Assembly: GCF_023898315.1 (NCBI RefSeq)
Contig: NC_064615.1
Location: forward strand, 733,815,450-733,879,449
From: Schistocerca nitens
Taxonomy: Eukaryota; Arthropoda; Insecta; Orthoptera; Acrididae
Reading direction: 5' to 3'
DNA length: 64,000 nucleotides
Part shown: one piece after another, positions 31,580 through 42,869 of the stretch
Position numbering within the stretch: the first letter of the stretch is position 1
Layout of the letters: the number at the start of each line of letters is the position of its first letter
The notes under the pieces: generated by a model
Seen by the model: only the letters and a program-made list of their open reading frames with translations
The model's database searches: none
What the model was told of the DNA's origin: nothing
Translations under genes and position numbers: made by a program

Positions 31580-32820
31580 TGTGTCACATCAGGTGACAGC
31601 AGATATTGACTTTCAGTTACAATCATTATCTTATAGTAGACCTAGAGTTCATGGCAAGTTTCACTGACAATAGTAAATGAAGAAGACATGTTATGGTAGG
31701 TGACAGTTTACATTGAGTCTAATTGTAAACCGCAGTAAAATGTGGGGCCTCAGGTGAAGAAACATACTGAGCCACAAATAATGTAGATTGTACAATAGAT
31801 GTCTTATCAGGAGATAGGACACACTGACTTTAATAGTGATCAGTAGTAAAATAAGACTGAAGAAGAATGGGAATCAGGTGATGGGACACAATGAGCCATG
31901 GTGGTATCGATTGTAAAGTATATGTCAAGTCTATGTCAAGTCAGGTGACAACACACACTGACATTCAGCTACAATTATGATATTCTATTAGTCCCCCTTA
32001 GGGGTCCGCCGGCTCTTTCTAGGGGGTTCACGGCTACCTTTCACCAAATCGTGTAAAATAATGAGTAAAATCATTGAATAAAGATGTGAAAATCAAATTC
32101 ATCACAATTTTTTTTCATGTGAAAATCATGTGTACTTTTACTTCAGGTCGTATTCCCAAGCAGCCTTTGTGGTTCCTGAGTGAGAACGCAGACACACTTT
32201 AGTGCCGGAGAATGCGGCTTCTCTGATCGACTGTTTCGCAACAATACAGGGATCATTTGTGTGCTGGCTCATGGCGATAGATGCGCTGAAATGTTTTACG
32301 CATGCGCGGAGCGAGCTTTGTCGACCAATCACAGCGCTCGCTGGCACGTATGCGGCCCCTGGCATCAAGTTGTTTCCATTCATCTCTAAATCAAGGACCA
32401 CTTATACTTCAGGGGGGGGGGGGGAAGGTCATTGGGAACATGGCACTTGCATTAAGAAGCTTTCAGTTACCATGGGTTTCGCTCTGAAATTTAAGGTTGA
32501 CTGTGCTCTTGACTGACTAGGGGTGGATTTTCGACTGAAGAAGGGGTCCCCCGGCTGAAAAGGTTCGGAAGCCCTGCATTATAGGACACATTTTACGTGA
32601 GAAGGTAGCTCACACTGACTTTCATTATGTTCTTATAGACTTAGACCAGTTATTATGTCAGGTGACAGTTCAGTCTTGAGTTTCACTTATATTTATGTAG
32701 ACTCAGGCTACTCGTTATGTTAGGTGGTAGTCCACTCTGACTCTTAAACACAATCATGAGATTCTCACAGATGGAGAACATACGTCCTGTCAGGCAACAG
32801 CTTAGTCTGACACTAAGTTA
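31580..32820. repeat. Degenerate ~60-bp tandem repeat
   Basis: Ten recognisable units with the core 'atcaggtgacagcacacactgac', written here in two parts: 'tcaggtgacag' and 'cacactgac'. They begin near 31591, 31696, 31752, 31808, 31876, 31940, 32600, 32660, 32722 and 32792. Spacing is mostly 56 to 70 bp; the jump from 31940 to 32600 is due to an insert. Confidence 0.7.
31985..32582. mobile_element. Unidentified ~600-bp insert
   Basis: GC-richer than its surroundings. It begins 'tcccccttaggggtccgccg' and ends 'ggttcggaagccctgcat', and interrupts a ~60-bp tandem repeat. The edges resemble hAT-type non-autonomous elements, but neither terminal repeats nor an 8-bp duplication can be confirmed. 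No ORF of note. Confidence 0.4.
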
Positions 32821-32924
32821 AAAACATTTACAAAATCGTTTGTCATAGTGACAGAAACATAATCTTAGTTGCATTGATATTATCATTGTGCAAGAAATTA
32901 ATATGAAAAGTAATATACAATAAC

Positions 32925-33385
32925 TGTGTGCAGTGGACATTTGTTGCAAAATTGTTATATATCTTGATGGTAACAACAATGTCACATACTTTGTAGTAAT
33001 AATAGTAATTAATTTTATGGAATCTATGTACAAAAAAATTCCTACTAAAGGTAGTATACCGTAATAATAACACTATTCAGTGGACATTTGTTACAAAACA
33101 AATGTTTGTATGTATTTAAGGCGAATAGAACCTCATATGGTCAGTAACAATGCTGTATTGAATCGTCATAAAAGCTATTTATGGACGATTCATAGTCATA
33201 TATATTATTAATGATTACAATAACCTGCATAATCGAATTATTCATTTTAGAACTCCACATACCCGTTAAAACCACTGTATTGAAATCCTCGTAAAGACTA
33301 TATTTACAAGTGATTCATAGACATATATATAATATTAATGATTACAATAATCTGCACAATTGCAGTAGTCATTTTAGTGTTAACT
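32925..33385. repeat. Two short tandem duplications
   Basis: 'cagtggacatttgttgcaaa' at about 32931 recurs at about 33078 (period about 147). 'ctgtattga' followed by 'attaatgattacaataa' at about 33150 recurs at about 33275 (period about 125). Both lie in the 3' region of the gypsy-type element. Confidence 0.7.
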
Positions 33386-35859
33386 TTATATTAAGTATTG
33401 GCAGGTAATGCCATAACAAATTTTATACAACCTTTTAAAATAAGAGTTTTGATGAAGTCTCAATAAGTATTTTAACTTCACAGAATAAATCTTAATTCTT
33501 TTCAGTACAGTTACTAAAAAAATTGTTTTCCTATCAGAGGAAAGTTACACAGATATCTTATAAAAATAAGAAAAATATTTAGAATAGAAAGAAGAATAGA
33601 CTGAGAACTCAGAAAGGCAGAATGAGTTCTACAGAACTCACAGATACGGGGCACCAACGCCACATGGTGTGTCAGTTAAATAATAACCAACCCTCTACCC
33701 CATTAGGTTTTTTTTGGGTAGACCACAAAGATAATCTGTTGTCAAGTGTTGAAATAATGTCAATAATGGATATTATTTGTGAGAAAAAGAGTAAACAAAT
33801 TTACTTAACTAAATGATAGGCAGAGACAATAAAGAGGGTAGTAATTGCTGTAGCTGAAAATGATTGTAGTTATGGTACACCAAAAAATAATTGTCATGGA
33901 AACAAACACCATAATGTTATTTTAATGTAGAATGAAAATACTATCACACTTAAAGAACAGGCATTAGGAATGGACAAAACGCTGAGCTCAGCCAAGGACA
34001 GGTACTGTCATGTCTCGGAAAATAATAGTGAGACAAATCAAAAGTGTGCATAAATAGAAAAATATATGTATAGTAAGTGGCAACATAATAAGCGTCACAA
34101 AGTACGAAGGCAAAAACATTGCTTTAAAGATCCATTATCAGTCTAGCATAAACAAAAAAATAATAAGCATTCAGAGAAAGTCTGGAAGTAACTGTAACAA
34201 AAAGTAATATGTCAACTTCAGATAATAAGGCAAAAATAGCATGCCAACACAAAACAAAACTTTTAACTGAAAGCATATACCATAACATTATCTCAATGCT
34301 GAAATAGGTAACACTACCATAAAATAAAAGTGTAGAGACACACAAAGCAAAGCATAGCACAAGTGATAAACAATGAAATACTAAAAGATGTTTGTATCTT
34401 TTACTTGAAAACCACGTGAAAAGAGAAAAAGGGAACATGGAAGGTAGCACAGAGACATCATAAAAGGGAAGAAATATGATACTTGTTGTGCTGTAGGTGT
34501 AAGAGAAAAATGATTAAAGAATGCCTGTAGTATGTCATGAAGTAAGTCCTGAGTGGATCCTCAACAATGAGTCCGAAAACAATCCCAATTGGACTCTAGT
34601 GATCCCAAATCATCATCTTATTTCATTAATAGCATCTGAAAAATAGTTGACAATTAATAAACAATATATAATCGTAGACAAAATGTTAAGTTTTCTGGGA
34701 AAGTATTTGCTTATTATAAAAAGGTAAGGGTCAGAAACGAAAGTTACTTGGTGCATTGTTAAACAATTTGTATTTCTTCTTAAAAGCTGCAGAGAAAATT
34801 GCTAAATAGTATTAACTTTAATTATGATATTAGTCAGAAAATCACCATAAACCTTTCTGGAAAATGTGCAGCAACATCGCTCTCACTTCAGTTTGCTATG
34901 GTCGTAACTTCAGCACACAGTATTTGCTAATCATCACTTGTAGTATCAAGATTCCGACGTCTCAAAAAAGGAAAAAAATCTAACAATATCTCGTTCTGCT
35001 CATAAGTTTCAAATATCATCTTAAAAACTCGTATGAACTCACCCTTTCTTCAAATATCTGAAAAGCATCAAAATCATTATTCTCATCTTCTTATACACAT
35101 TGTCAATACTCATATTACATCCTTTAGCACGAAAACCCTAAGTAAACTTCAGAAAAATTGGTACCACTAGCTTAACATCAACATACAAAGTGGCCATCGT
35201 TACTACAAAATCTTGTTACAGTTAGTGTCATTATATCATGTAATCATAGTTCACTGTAGTCATCGCAAAGTAACAGAGGTGATCATCCAACAAAAAATAG
35301 AAGCAAAGATATCATGAACAAAGTATCAACATCAATTTTGATGACCGAATTTTTCAACTGTAATGTCAACTTAAAATGCCAGTATGAAAAGAGTTTCACA
35401 GAAAACAATAATTTAGTTCATCAACAATGTACTGAAATAATCCCAGGCTATTACAATAAGTAAGAAACATAACGCTTTGGAAAGAAAGCAGGTCACACTA
35501 CTAAGCTGTCTCCAGAAATCTAATGCCAGAACAGAACACAGGTGGTATTATTTGGAGCTTTTACACGGGGAAATATTCTGATTGTTTGCACGCTGGAAAA
35601 GAAGTGCGCGCGACCCAGGCCTAACGACGTGAAAAGGATGTATCCCGCCAGCGGTGCGTTTTGTTTCCATTGTGGCCTACTGCCAGCTGTGACAGGAATT
35701 TGTACCACCCCGGCCCTTAGGAGGGTTCCAGGCTACCGCCGCAGAGGCGCTACACGTCCGCAAACCATGCCCGACACAGGGAGAAATAATATAAATAAAA
35801 TAGCTGGACATATGTAGCTGTGATTTACTGTAATAATCCGAAGTAGTGAACCCTAAATG

Positions 35860-36860
35860 TTACCAACGAAACCGGTACTGTCTTTTCAATGAAATGTTTG
35901 TGATATGATGTACACCACGTGATTTTTTTGTACGTAATGTTCGAATTTCAAGAGCATTAGGATGTGCTATACGGACTACTCGATATGGACCATTATATAA
36001 CAGAAAGAATTTTTGACACAGATTGTGGGCTTTATGGAATAGCCTTTGGGAGCGGACCAGAAATTTGTCTCCTACTTGAAAAGAAATATTCCTCTTTTGT
36101 AACTTCATTTGGCGCAGCCGTTGGTCAGCAGCTCGCTTAATATTTTGAAATGCAATTTGAATAATCTCGTGATGCCATAGACAACGACACATCGGGAAAC
36201 ATATGATTTCTTTAATCTTGTCAGGCGGGTGTTGATTCTTTAACACAAGATGTGGTGCCAACTGTGCGGAAATATTTGGTAATGAATTTATTACATCCTG
36301 AAACATTTGAAGGTATTTGTCCCATTCATTGTGTTTTGCATGACAGAAGACCTTAAATAATTTCAGCAATTCCTTCATTAACCTTGCTGAGGGTTTCGAT
36401 GAAACATGGTACCTGGAGATATAAATGGGAGAAATTTTGTGAGTCTGAAGAGTACGTCGCCAAGTGCGCAAACGGAACTGCGGCCAATTGTCGGAGATTA
36501 CTGATGTTACATGACCCACTTCTGTCAGAAAATAGTAAACCCACGTGAGACAGTGCACGACGTAGCTCGACGTAATGGAGTGAAAGTGACGATTTTTGAA
36601 GTGAATTCCACGCAGACAAAAACATAGGTGTAATCTCTCTTTGTAGTGGGAATTAGGCCAAATAAATCAGCGGCCACTAGCTGACGAAGACGTAACGGGA
36701 TGATGGGGAATGTTTGAGCAGCAAAGGATACAGTGGGTGGTTTTGCCTTCTGACAAAGTCTGCATCTTGAGAGGACTTGGCGAATACGTTTCTCCATGTT
36801 GAAAAACTAAGGTGTTTGTTTGAGCAACTAAAAACATTTGCGCGGTCCATAATACGCACA
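35860..36860 (-). pseudogene. Gypsy-type integrase, frameshifted
   Basis: Zinc-finger part ending MEKRIRQVLSRCRLCQKAK (36797). Core with VAADLFGLIPTTKRDYTYVF (first catalytic Asp, about 36680) and, after a frameshift, VTSVISDNWPQF (second Asp, about 36500), then HVSSKPSARLMKELLKLFKV. In gypsy integrases the third catalytic residue is the Glu of an NPxER motif; here the position reads Ala. The C-terminal region (FQVGDKFLVRSQRL, YNGPYRVVRIAHPNALEIRT) is well kept down to 35860. It would join the DNA copy to the genome; not functional now. Confidence 0.85.
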
Positions 36861-36980
36861 GCTAAGGTGAATGTACCAAATGAGCTTGTTAATTAGGTCT
36901 TCTGGGATACAAACCAGCCAAATTGTCGTATCAGGCTTGATACAGTGGAAAAGAATATTGTTATGTATTAAGTAATACTG

Positions 36981-37948
36981 TCACGGAGTGGTGTTATTAA
37001 CATCGCGCCATTGTTGTTTCGCATCTTTCCGGATGGAATCCTTATCCTGTTCTGAAGCAATGTTGTGCAGGGCATCGGAAACAAAGTTTACAAATGTGAC
37101 CTGGCGCATATATAGCAAACTGAAGTTATGGCAGAAGGTGTTGGCTGGATCAGTATAGTTGGTGTCTAAAGTGCGTGACAAAGCGTCAGCAACGACATTT
37201 TGAGGTCCTGGTACATATACAATGGAAAAAGAGAATTCTTGTAACAAGAGAGCCCATCTAGCTAACCGACCATGAGATAGTTTAGCTGACATCAAAAATT
37301 CTAGTGCTCTATGATCTGTGTATACTGTGGTGTGTCTACCAAAAACAAAAGGTCTGAATTTGGAGAATGCCCATACAACAGCCAGAGCTTGTAATTCAGT
37401 GATGGAATAGTTTCTTTCTGAAGAAGATAATACTCGATAGAGAATGCGATGTTTTTGTACTTTAGTTTCACCTTCAATGAACTCTTTCAAGAGATGAACT
37501 CCAAGGGCTGTGTTTGAGGGGTCTGTTGAAATGCAAAAATCAGTACTACGATCGGGTGAGACAACAGGGGTGCATCTATAAGAGACCGTTTTAGTGTCTC
37601 AAATTTCTTTTGAGCAGTATTATCCCAAATCCAGGGAGAATTTTTTCCTGTTAATTTACATAAAGTTGGCGTATCTAAAGCTTTGCTGCTAATAATCCTG
37701 CGAAAAATGTTTGTCATTCCAAGAAAACTGCGAAGTTGCTTTTTAGTGCGAGGAACTTGGATGTCATGGATTGCTTTTAGCTTATCAGGGTCCGGTTGAC
37801 TTCCGGATGATGAAATAAGATGGCCTAAAAATTTGATTTGAGCTTGTCCAAAATGAGACTTTTCTAAATTTACTGTAACACAGAAGCTAGAGAATGAGTG
37901 AAGAAGTTGACAATATTTCATTATGCTGTTGCCAGGAGGAAACGGCAA
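36981..37948 (-). pseudogene. Gypsy-type RT thumb/connection and RNase H
   Basis: The part after the RT active site reads VNLEKSHFGQAQIKFLGHLI, PDPDKLKAIHDIQVPRTKKQ and LRSFLGMTNIFRRI. After a frame change near 37490, the RNase H domain has RNYSITELQALAVVWAFSKF, TVYTDHRALEFLMSAKLSHG and VPGPQNVVADALSR (37400 to 37180), including the TDH and DALS motifs. It removes RNA from the RNA-DNA hybrid in the replication of such elements. Frameshifts near 37930 and 37490 separate it from the RT palm. Confidence 0.9.
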
Positions 37949-37955
37949 TGAGAGT

Positions 37956-38566
37956 ATCGTCCACGTAAGTGGTAATCCTGTCTTTCAAATGAGGTGGCAA
38001 CACTGTATTTATTTCACGGATAAAGGCTGCAGATGAGATTGTTAACCCAGAGGGGAGTCTGCAAAATTGGTAGCACTGACCAAAACAGAGAAAAGCTGTG
38101 TATTTGCGGCAGTTGGGGTGTAATTCTATTTGGTAAAAACTGGACCGAAAATCTAAGGAGGAACAAATAGAGCCGGCCGCGGTGGTCTCGCGGTTCTAGG
38201 CGCGCAGTCCGGAGCCGTGCGACTGCTACGGTCGCAGGTTCGAATCCTGCCTCGGGCATGGATGTGCGTGATGTCCTGAGGTTGGTTAGGTTTAAGTAGT
38301 TCTAAGTTCTAGGGCACTGATAACCACAGCAGTTGAGTCCCATAGTGCTCAGAGCCATTTGAACCATTTTCTGAACAAATAGATACGCCGTGAAACTGTT
38401 GTAAGTTTTCATCCAAAGTTAGTTGTCTATCCGCGTCTGGTATGATGATCGTATTGATCTCTCTTGAATCCAAAACAAGACGAATTGAACCATCCCGTTT
38501 AGGCACAACATGTATTGGGGAATTGTATGGACTGGTAGCATTTTCAATAATATTGTGAGCTACCAT
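37956..38566 (-). pseudogene. Gypsy-type RT finger/palm, split by a SINE
   Basis: Reads SPYNSPIHVVPKRDGSIRLV, LDSREINTIIIPDADRQL and LDENLQQFHGVSICS up to a SINE (38172..38372). It then continues SLDFRSSFYQIELHPNCRKY, TAFLCFGQCYQFCRLPSGLT, IREINTVLPPHLKDRITTYV and DDTLIAVSS. The YVDD catalytic motif is encoded at 37956..37967 (minus strand). Apart from the SINE and a frameshift just past YVDD this domain is well preserved. Confidence 0.9.
38172..38372 (+). repeat. tRNA-derived SINE, family A, in the gypsy RT
   Basis: Full length in forward orientation: tRNA-like head, B-box 'ggttcgaatcctgcc', body ending 'gagccatttgaaccatttt'. Perfect 11-bp target-site duplication gaacaaataga (38161..38171 and 38373..38383). 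Confidence 0.95.
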
Positions 38567-38939
38567 AAATTGGATTTACTGTTTGACTGTCACGGTGAAC
38601 TAGCGGTATTGGATAAGGTGTAAAAGCAAAAGGGGTATGGGGTTTTACTTGAAATTCATATAAAAACTGTTTAATTGTGGCTGGAGCCGTGTCAAAAACA
38701 TGGGAAAACTCAGTTAATATAGCACCTTTTCTGGAACTGAAGCTGAATCAACTACTTTGATTTTATCCTGAATAATGTTACCAATGTCTGGTGTCGTATC
38801 GTCTTTGTCAGTGTTTGGGGAAGGAACAAAAAATGACGTCAGTGTTACGTCCGACGGAAGGTGAGACTGAATGAAATTAATTTTTTTAAGGGCTTGTTCT
38901 GCTTGCGACAAATGTTTGTGAAAGTCCAAAAAAAGCAAA

Positions 38940-39420
38940 CTCCATCATCACAGAGACGAATCCAATGATCTTCAAAATCTAAAATTGCTTTATATTTGTT
39001 CAAAAAATCGACCCCCAAAATGACGTCCGTAGTGATAAGTGGAACTATGAAGAACGTAGCATGTAAAAAACGTGTATCGAGTTGAAACTGCAGATAACAT
39101 TGCTGTTTAATATCTACACTTTTGCCAGGAACAGCACCACTGACCTTAGTATGAGATAGCGGAAGTGTTTGAATGGTAGAAACAGTGGCGCATTTTTGGA
39201 AAGCGGCTTCACTAATAACAGAAATTGGAGAACCCGAATCAAGGACTGCAGAGAATGTGTGTGTGCCTATCGAAATATTAATGAGGGGATGATGAACAGT
39301 TGGTTGTAGTTCGATTTTTTCCAGCAGAAGTTCCTCTCGTATATCGTCACAACGGATGACGTGTGATGCAAAATTTTCAGAAGAATTATGGCACTGCTCG
39401 CGCTGCAGCGAGCACGCGGT
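38940..39420 (-). pseudogene. Gypsy-type aspartic protease (retropepsin)
   Basis: Reads HPLINISIGTHTFSAVLDSG, SPISVISEAAFQKCATVSTI, then FLHATFFIVPLITTDVILGV and DFLNKYKAILDFEDHWIRL. The DSG of the aspartic-protease active site (VLDSGSPIS, about 39240) and the closing ILGVDFL motif are intact. It processes the Gag-Pol polyprotein. No stop within about 120 residues. Confidence 0.85.
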
Positions 39421-42096
39421 AGGCAGAATAGTTAGTTGCTATTGTTGGTGTTCTGTTTCACGCTGATGATCTCCATTGTTTCGTGGATTTGGTGGACGCA
39501 CTTCTACTAACTGTACTGTTCTACCTGATGGATTATTGAAGTCATGTCTGGGGTGGAACCGAGAATCAAGTTGATGAAATGGTATTCGTCTGTCATTGCC
39601 GTAATTCTATTGGCTGTCATTGGTTTGTCTCTGGTTATGAATTGGATAATTATCATTACGATTTGAAAAATTCTGTTGACTGTACTGATGAGTGGGTTGG
39701 CGATCAAAGGTTTGTCGTCGTTGGTAGTAATCATTGGTTCCGTATGGTTGGTGCCGGTTATGGTGCCACATTTGGTTTCTTTGTACAAAAGAAGGGTTGG
39801 AATTATTCCGCGCCGACCTCTGTGGCCATGCGGTTCTAGGCGCTGTAGTCCGGAACCGCGCGACTGCTACGGTCGCGGGTTCGAATCCTTCTTCGGGCAC
39901 GGATGTGTGTGATGTCCTTAGATTAGTTAGGTTTAAGTAGTTCTAAGTTCTAGGGGACTGACGACCTCAGATATTAAGTCCCATAGAGCTCAGAGCCATT
40001 TGAACCATTTTTGAATTATTCCGCTGATTCTCCCAGTTTCTCTAGTTGTTACTGTACCGTCGATTATTTTGTGGGGTGTTGCCATATTGACCATTGCGGA
40101 ACGGAACGACATTGATGGAAGGGCATGATAATTTGGATTCCTGGATGGGTACGCATTCACAACATTCTGCTGATACTGGGGTTGTGGAAGAAAGTGTCCT
40201 GCATTTCCATATTGAGGTCTATTATTCGGAAACTGCCTGCCGTAATCACGGAAACGGTTGTCTCTATTCTTTTGTGATTCCGGGAAAGAGTGTTGACTAG
40301 AACGTGGATTGCGTGTTTCATCCAGTTTAAGAAGCTGTAAAACATAACGAAAAGTGTTCAAGTTTTCTGTGCGATTTCCTATCAGCAATGGAACTCTCAA
40401 TGATCTAGGTAATTCTGAAATACAAAGCTGAATGAGACCGGAAGGGCTGTAAGGTTCAGTTAAATGTTGATTCTGTTGAATCATGTGGTCAAAATATTGT
40501 GTCGAAGTGCCAAATTGTGAGTTATAAAAGGGTGGCATATTTAGCAACTGATATTTCACAGCACTCTGATGTGGGATTCCAGTAAGCATCAAGAAATTGT
40601 TGTTGGAATGACTGGAAAGACAAACATTGGCGTGCAATGTATCTCATTCGCGTTACAGGTTCGCCCTCCAAGAAACTGCAGACAAGTTCTAATTGATGAG
40701 CCACTGGCCAATTTGGACGAAAAGCGAATGTAAATTGCTGAATCCAATCAAGAGGATGTAAATCATTTGGGTTATTCCGGAACGTCTTAAATTGCTTGAC
40801 TGACAGGAAGTGTTTGTAATCTACATTGTCTTGGCGTGGAAAAGAAGGAGCATCATGGGGCAAAGGAAAATTGTCTGGGAAGGTACTACTTTGTACAGGG
40901 TAATCTTGTGCAAAAGGAGCCTGTGAAGATAAGAATGCGAGCCGTTGTTGCTGGTATGAAAACGGATTTTCCTGCTGTTCTGGGACAAAATTACGAGGCG
41001 CACTGTCGTCCTGTAAATTTTCCTGAATATCGGAATGTTTACTATGAATTGAGTTGAGTTCTCGTTTTTGTTGTTCATTAATAGTAATTTGTTTACTCTT
41101 AAATTTATCCATAGCTTGGTATTCAGTTGTTTCTGAAAAGGGAACTGGGGTTGTCTGATTTAATTCATTTTCTGCATTAGTTTCCAAAGCGGCTCTTCTT
41201 TCCGTTATGTTTCCTAATTGTGAGTGGAATATCTCACCCTGTTCAGTGATCTTTGTTTTGAGTGACCTCAGATGTCAGGGATTCGGTAAATGATTCTAAG
41301 GTCTGTATGTGCTCAGAGTGAGCAGCAGAAGTTTGTTGCAACTTTTCAATAGATTCTGGTGGAAGTACTGCATTCATTCTGTCCCTAAGGTTAGTAACGT
41401 CGCGCTTAAGCGTTTCAGTGATATCCTGTAATTTATTGTGTTATTTCTTTAAATGTATCGATAGTTTGTGTTAATTTCTGAATGCTACCGGTGAGCTATT
41501 CGTCACTTTTTAAGTTCTGTTCATCACGTTTAGCGAATTGTTCATCACGGTTTGCGTCACGTTCGCTCAGTAGTCGAAGAAAACAATCTAATTTATCTTC
41601 AGCTAGAGCAGGGGATGTCACTTCGGGATTTAAGTGTTGCAAGTCATATTGCTGGGGAGGGTTGCTCACAACTGTTTGAGAATTCCCAGATGAAACAATT
41701 TCTCCGTCTGTGGAAGAATATTGCAAGAGAAATTGGTTGTCGGAATCAACCACATGGCTTTGTGAAGGTTGAATTAACATGAACGAGTCATTGGAAACTG
41801 TTTCTATTTGTCTTCCTGCGTTCTGAGAATCCGAAGGCAAAAGAGGAACCAATGCGGAATTTTGTGGCTCTGTGGCGTCATTACTTGCCGTAGCATTGTT
41901 GTCAAATTCCTGAACAATTTGTGAAGTAGGAGGGTTAGCTGACAAAACTAGGTCATTGTCCAGTAGTTGTTGCTTACGCGAATTTGAGGAACTGCGTAAT
42001 TGTACTTTATCACCCTGCCGATATGTTTTGGATATCTTGAGGAAGACAATTTGGCGGACAATATCTCAAAATGGTCGTAATTCACAAGACGACATT
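39420..42096 (-). pseudogene. Gypsy-type gag, frameshifted
   Basis: A minus-strand ATG at 42096 (MSSCELRPF) is followed at once by a stop. A long segment then has QNSALVPLLPSDSQNAGRQI and LDCFLRLLSERDANRDEQFA (41945..41496), a charged middle part, and the capsid-like DWIQQFTFAFRPNWPVAHQL, ELVCSFLEGEPVTRMRYIAR and FQQQFLDAYWN (about 40750..40560). The C-terminal part is rich in Asn, Gln and Arg (nucleocapsid-like, no Cys-His knuckle seen) and is split by a SINE. Gag would package the RNA. Several stops and frame changes. Confidence 0.78.
39812..40012 (+). repeat. tRNA-derived SINE, family A, in gypsy gag
   Basis: Full length; B-box 'gggttcgaatccttc', body ending 'gagccatttgaacca'. Perfect 12-bp target-site duplication gaattattccgc (39800..39811 and 40013..40024). 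Confidence 0.95.
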
Positions 42097-42365
42097 TTGT
42101 ACACAAAAGGTAAAATATTTAGAATAGATACATAAAATCAGTATAAGCAGAAGCAGAGTAAAAAAAAATAAAAATAAATATTCACAAGCGTAGCAGCAAA
42201 CTGAATATTATGCAACTAGCGATGCGGCACACAGCTGAAATAGTGGTGTAGCAGCAAAAGCAATGTTACGCAACTAGCTATGCAGCGCACAGCAATAACA
42301 GTGGTGTTGAAAAGAATGCTCTAAAACAAACTCCACAGTTATGGAAAATATATCCAAGAACGTCA

Positions 42366-42383
42366 CATCAGAGGATGTCGCCA
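42366..42383 (-). other. Candidate primer-binding site of the gypsy-type element
   Basis: Two bases inside the right LTR, the minus strand reads TGGCGACATCCTCTGATG. A TGG start at this place is what complementarity to a tRNA 3' CCA end requires. Which tRNA is not clear. Confidence 0.6.
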
Positions 42384-42385
42384 AG

Positions 42386-42853
42386 TGAAAGTATGTAACC
42401 AAAATTGAATACTTTCATACACAAAACCTACTATCACAAACATTTTTCTAGCACGAAACACTCTTACAAAAAATTTTACAAAACGCTTACTGAGTCAAAC
42501 CACGGACATACAAATCCTAACTCTGAACATTATCTAACAAAAACCAATTACAAATGATTATATATCTTCTCTCATTTACATGCTAAAGTTTGCTCAGGGA
42601 CAGCGACCTACCTTAACACTGTCACCACACGTCTCCTACCTCCACGCACCTAGATCCTACTCCTACCTTAAAGCTGTCTGCACACGCCTGCTTCCTCCGG
42701 GCACCTACCTGCGACTCCCTGGTTTTTTACTGCACGTTCCCGGCTCTCTTAACCATCAAAGATACTCCTACTCAAAGATGTTATACTCGTTCCACCTTGC
42801 GGTTGGCAACTACTGACTATTTTCTGGAGCTACCCTGATCAGACCTTAGCACA
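42386..42853 (-). repeat. 5' LTR of the gypsy-type element (468 bp)
   Basis: Begins 'tgaaagtatgtaaccaaaat' and ends 'agaccttagcaca' on the + strand (TG..CA). Strongly similar to 30415..30858, with roughly one difference per ten bases by eye, indicating an old insertion. Confidence 0.9.
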
Positions 42854-42869
42854 TATAATACCTCGGAAA

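Larger units (their letters stand above)
30859..35859. other. ORF-less 5-kb 3' region of the gypsy-type element
   Basis: AT-rich, no recognisable envelope or other protein. Contains imperfect tandem repeats (31580..32820, 32925..33090, 33150..33380) and a GC-richer insert at 31985..32582. An envelope gene could once have been here, but no motif supports it. Confidence 0.6.
30041..42853 (-). mobile_element. Gypsy-type LTR retrotransposon, about 12.8 kb, degenerate
   Basis: Two related LTRs (30041..30858 and 42386..42853), both running TGAAAG..CACA on the + strand, bound a minus-strand gag-pol. The internal order from right to left is: primer-binding site, gag, aspartic protease, RT, RNase H, integrase, then about 5 kb without ORFs, a purine-rich tract next to the left LTR, and the left LTR. 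Protease-RT-RNase H-integrase order defines the gypsy class. Stops, frameshifts, two SINE insertions and an insert in one LTR show it is dead. Both flanks are the 18-bp-type minisatellite. No clean target-site duplication. Confidence 0.9.

Noticed and set aside
30859-35859. Envelope-like gene in the 3' region of the gypsy-type element
   Set aside because: No signal peptide, transmembrane or cleavage motif in any frame; the longest frames are about 100 codons and AT-driven.
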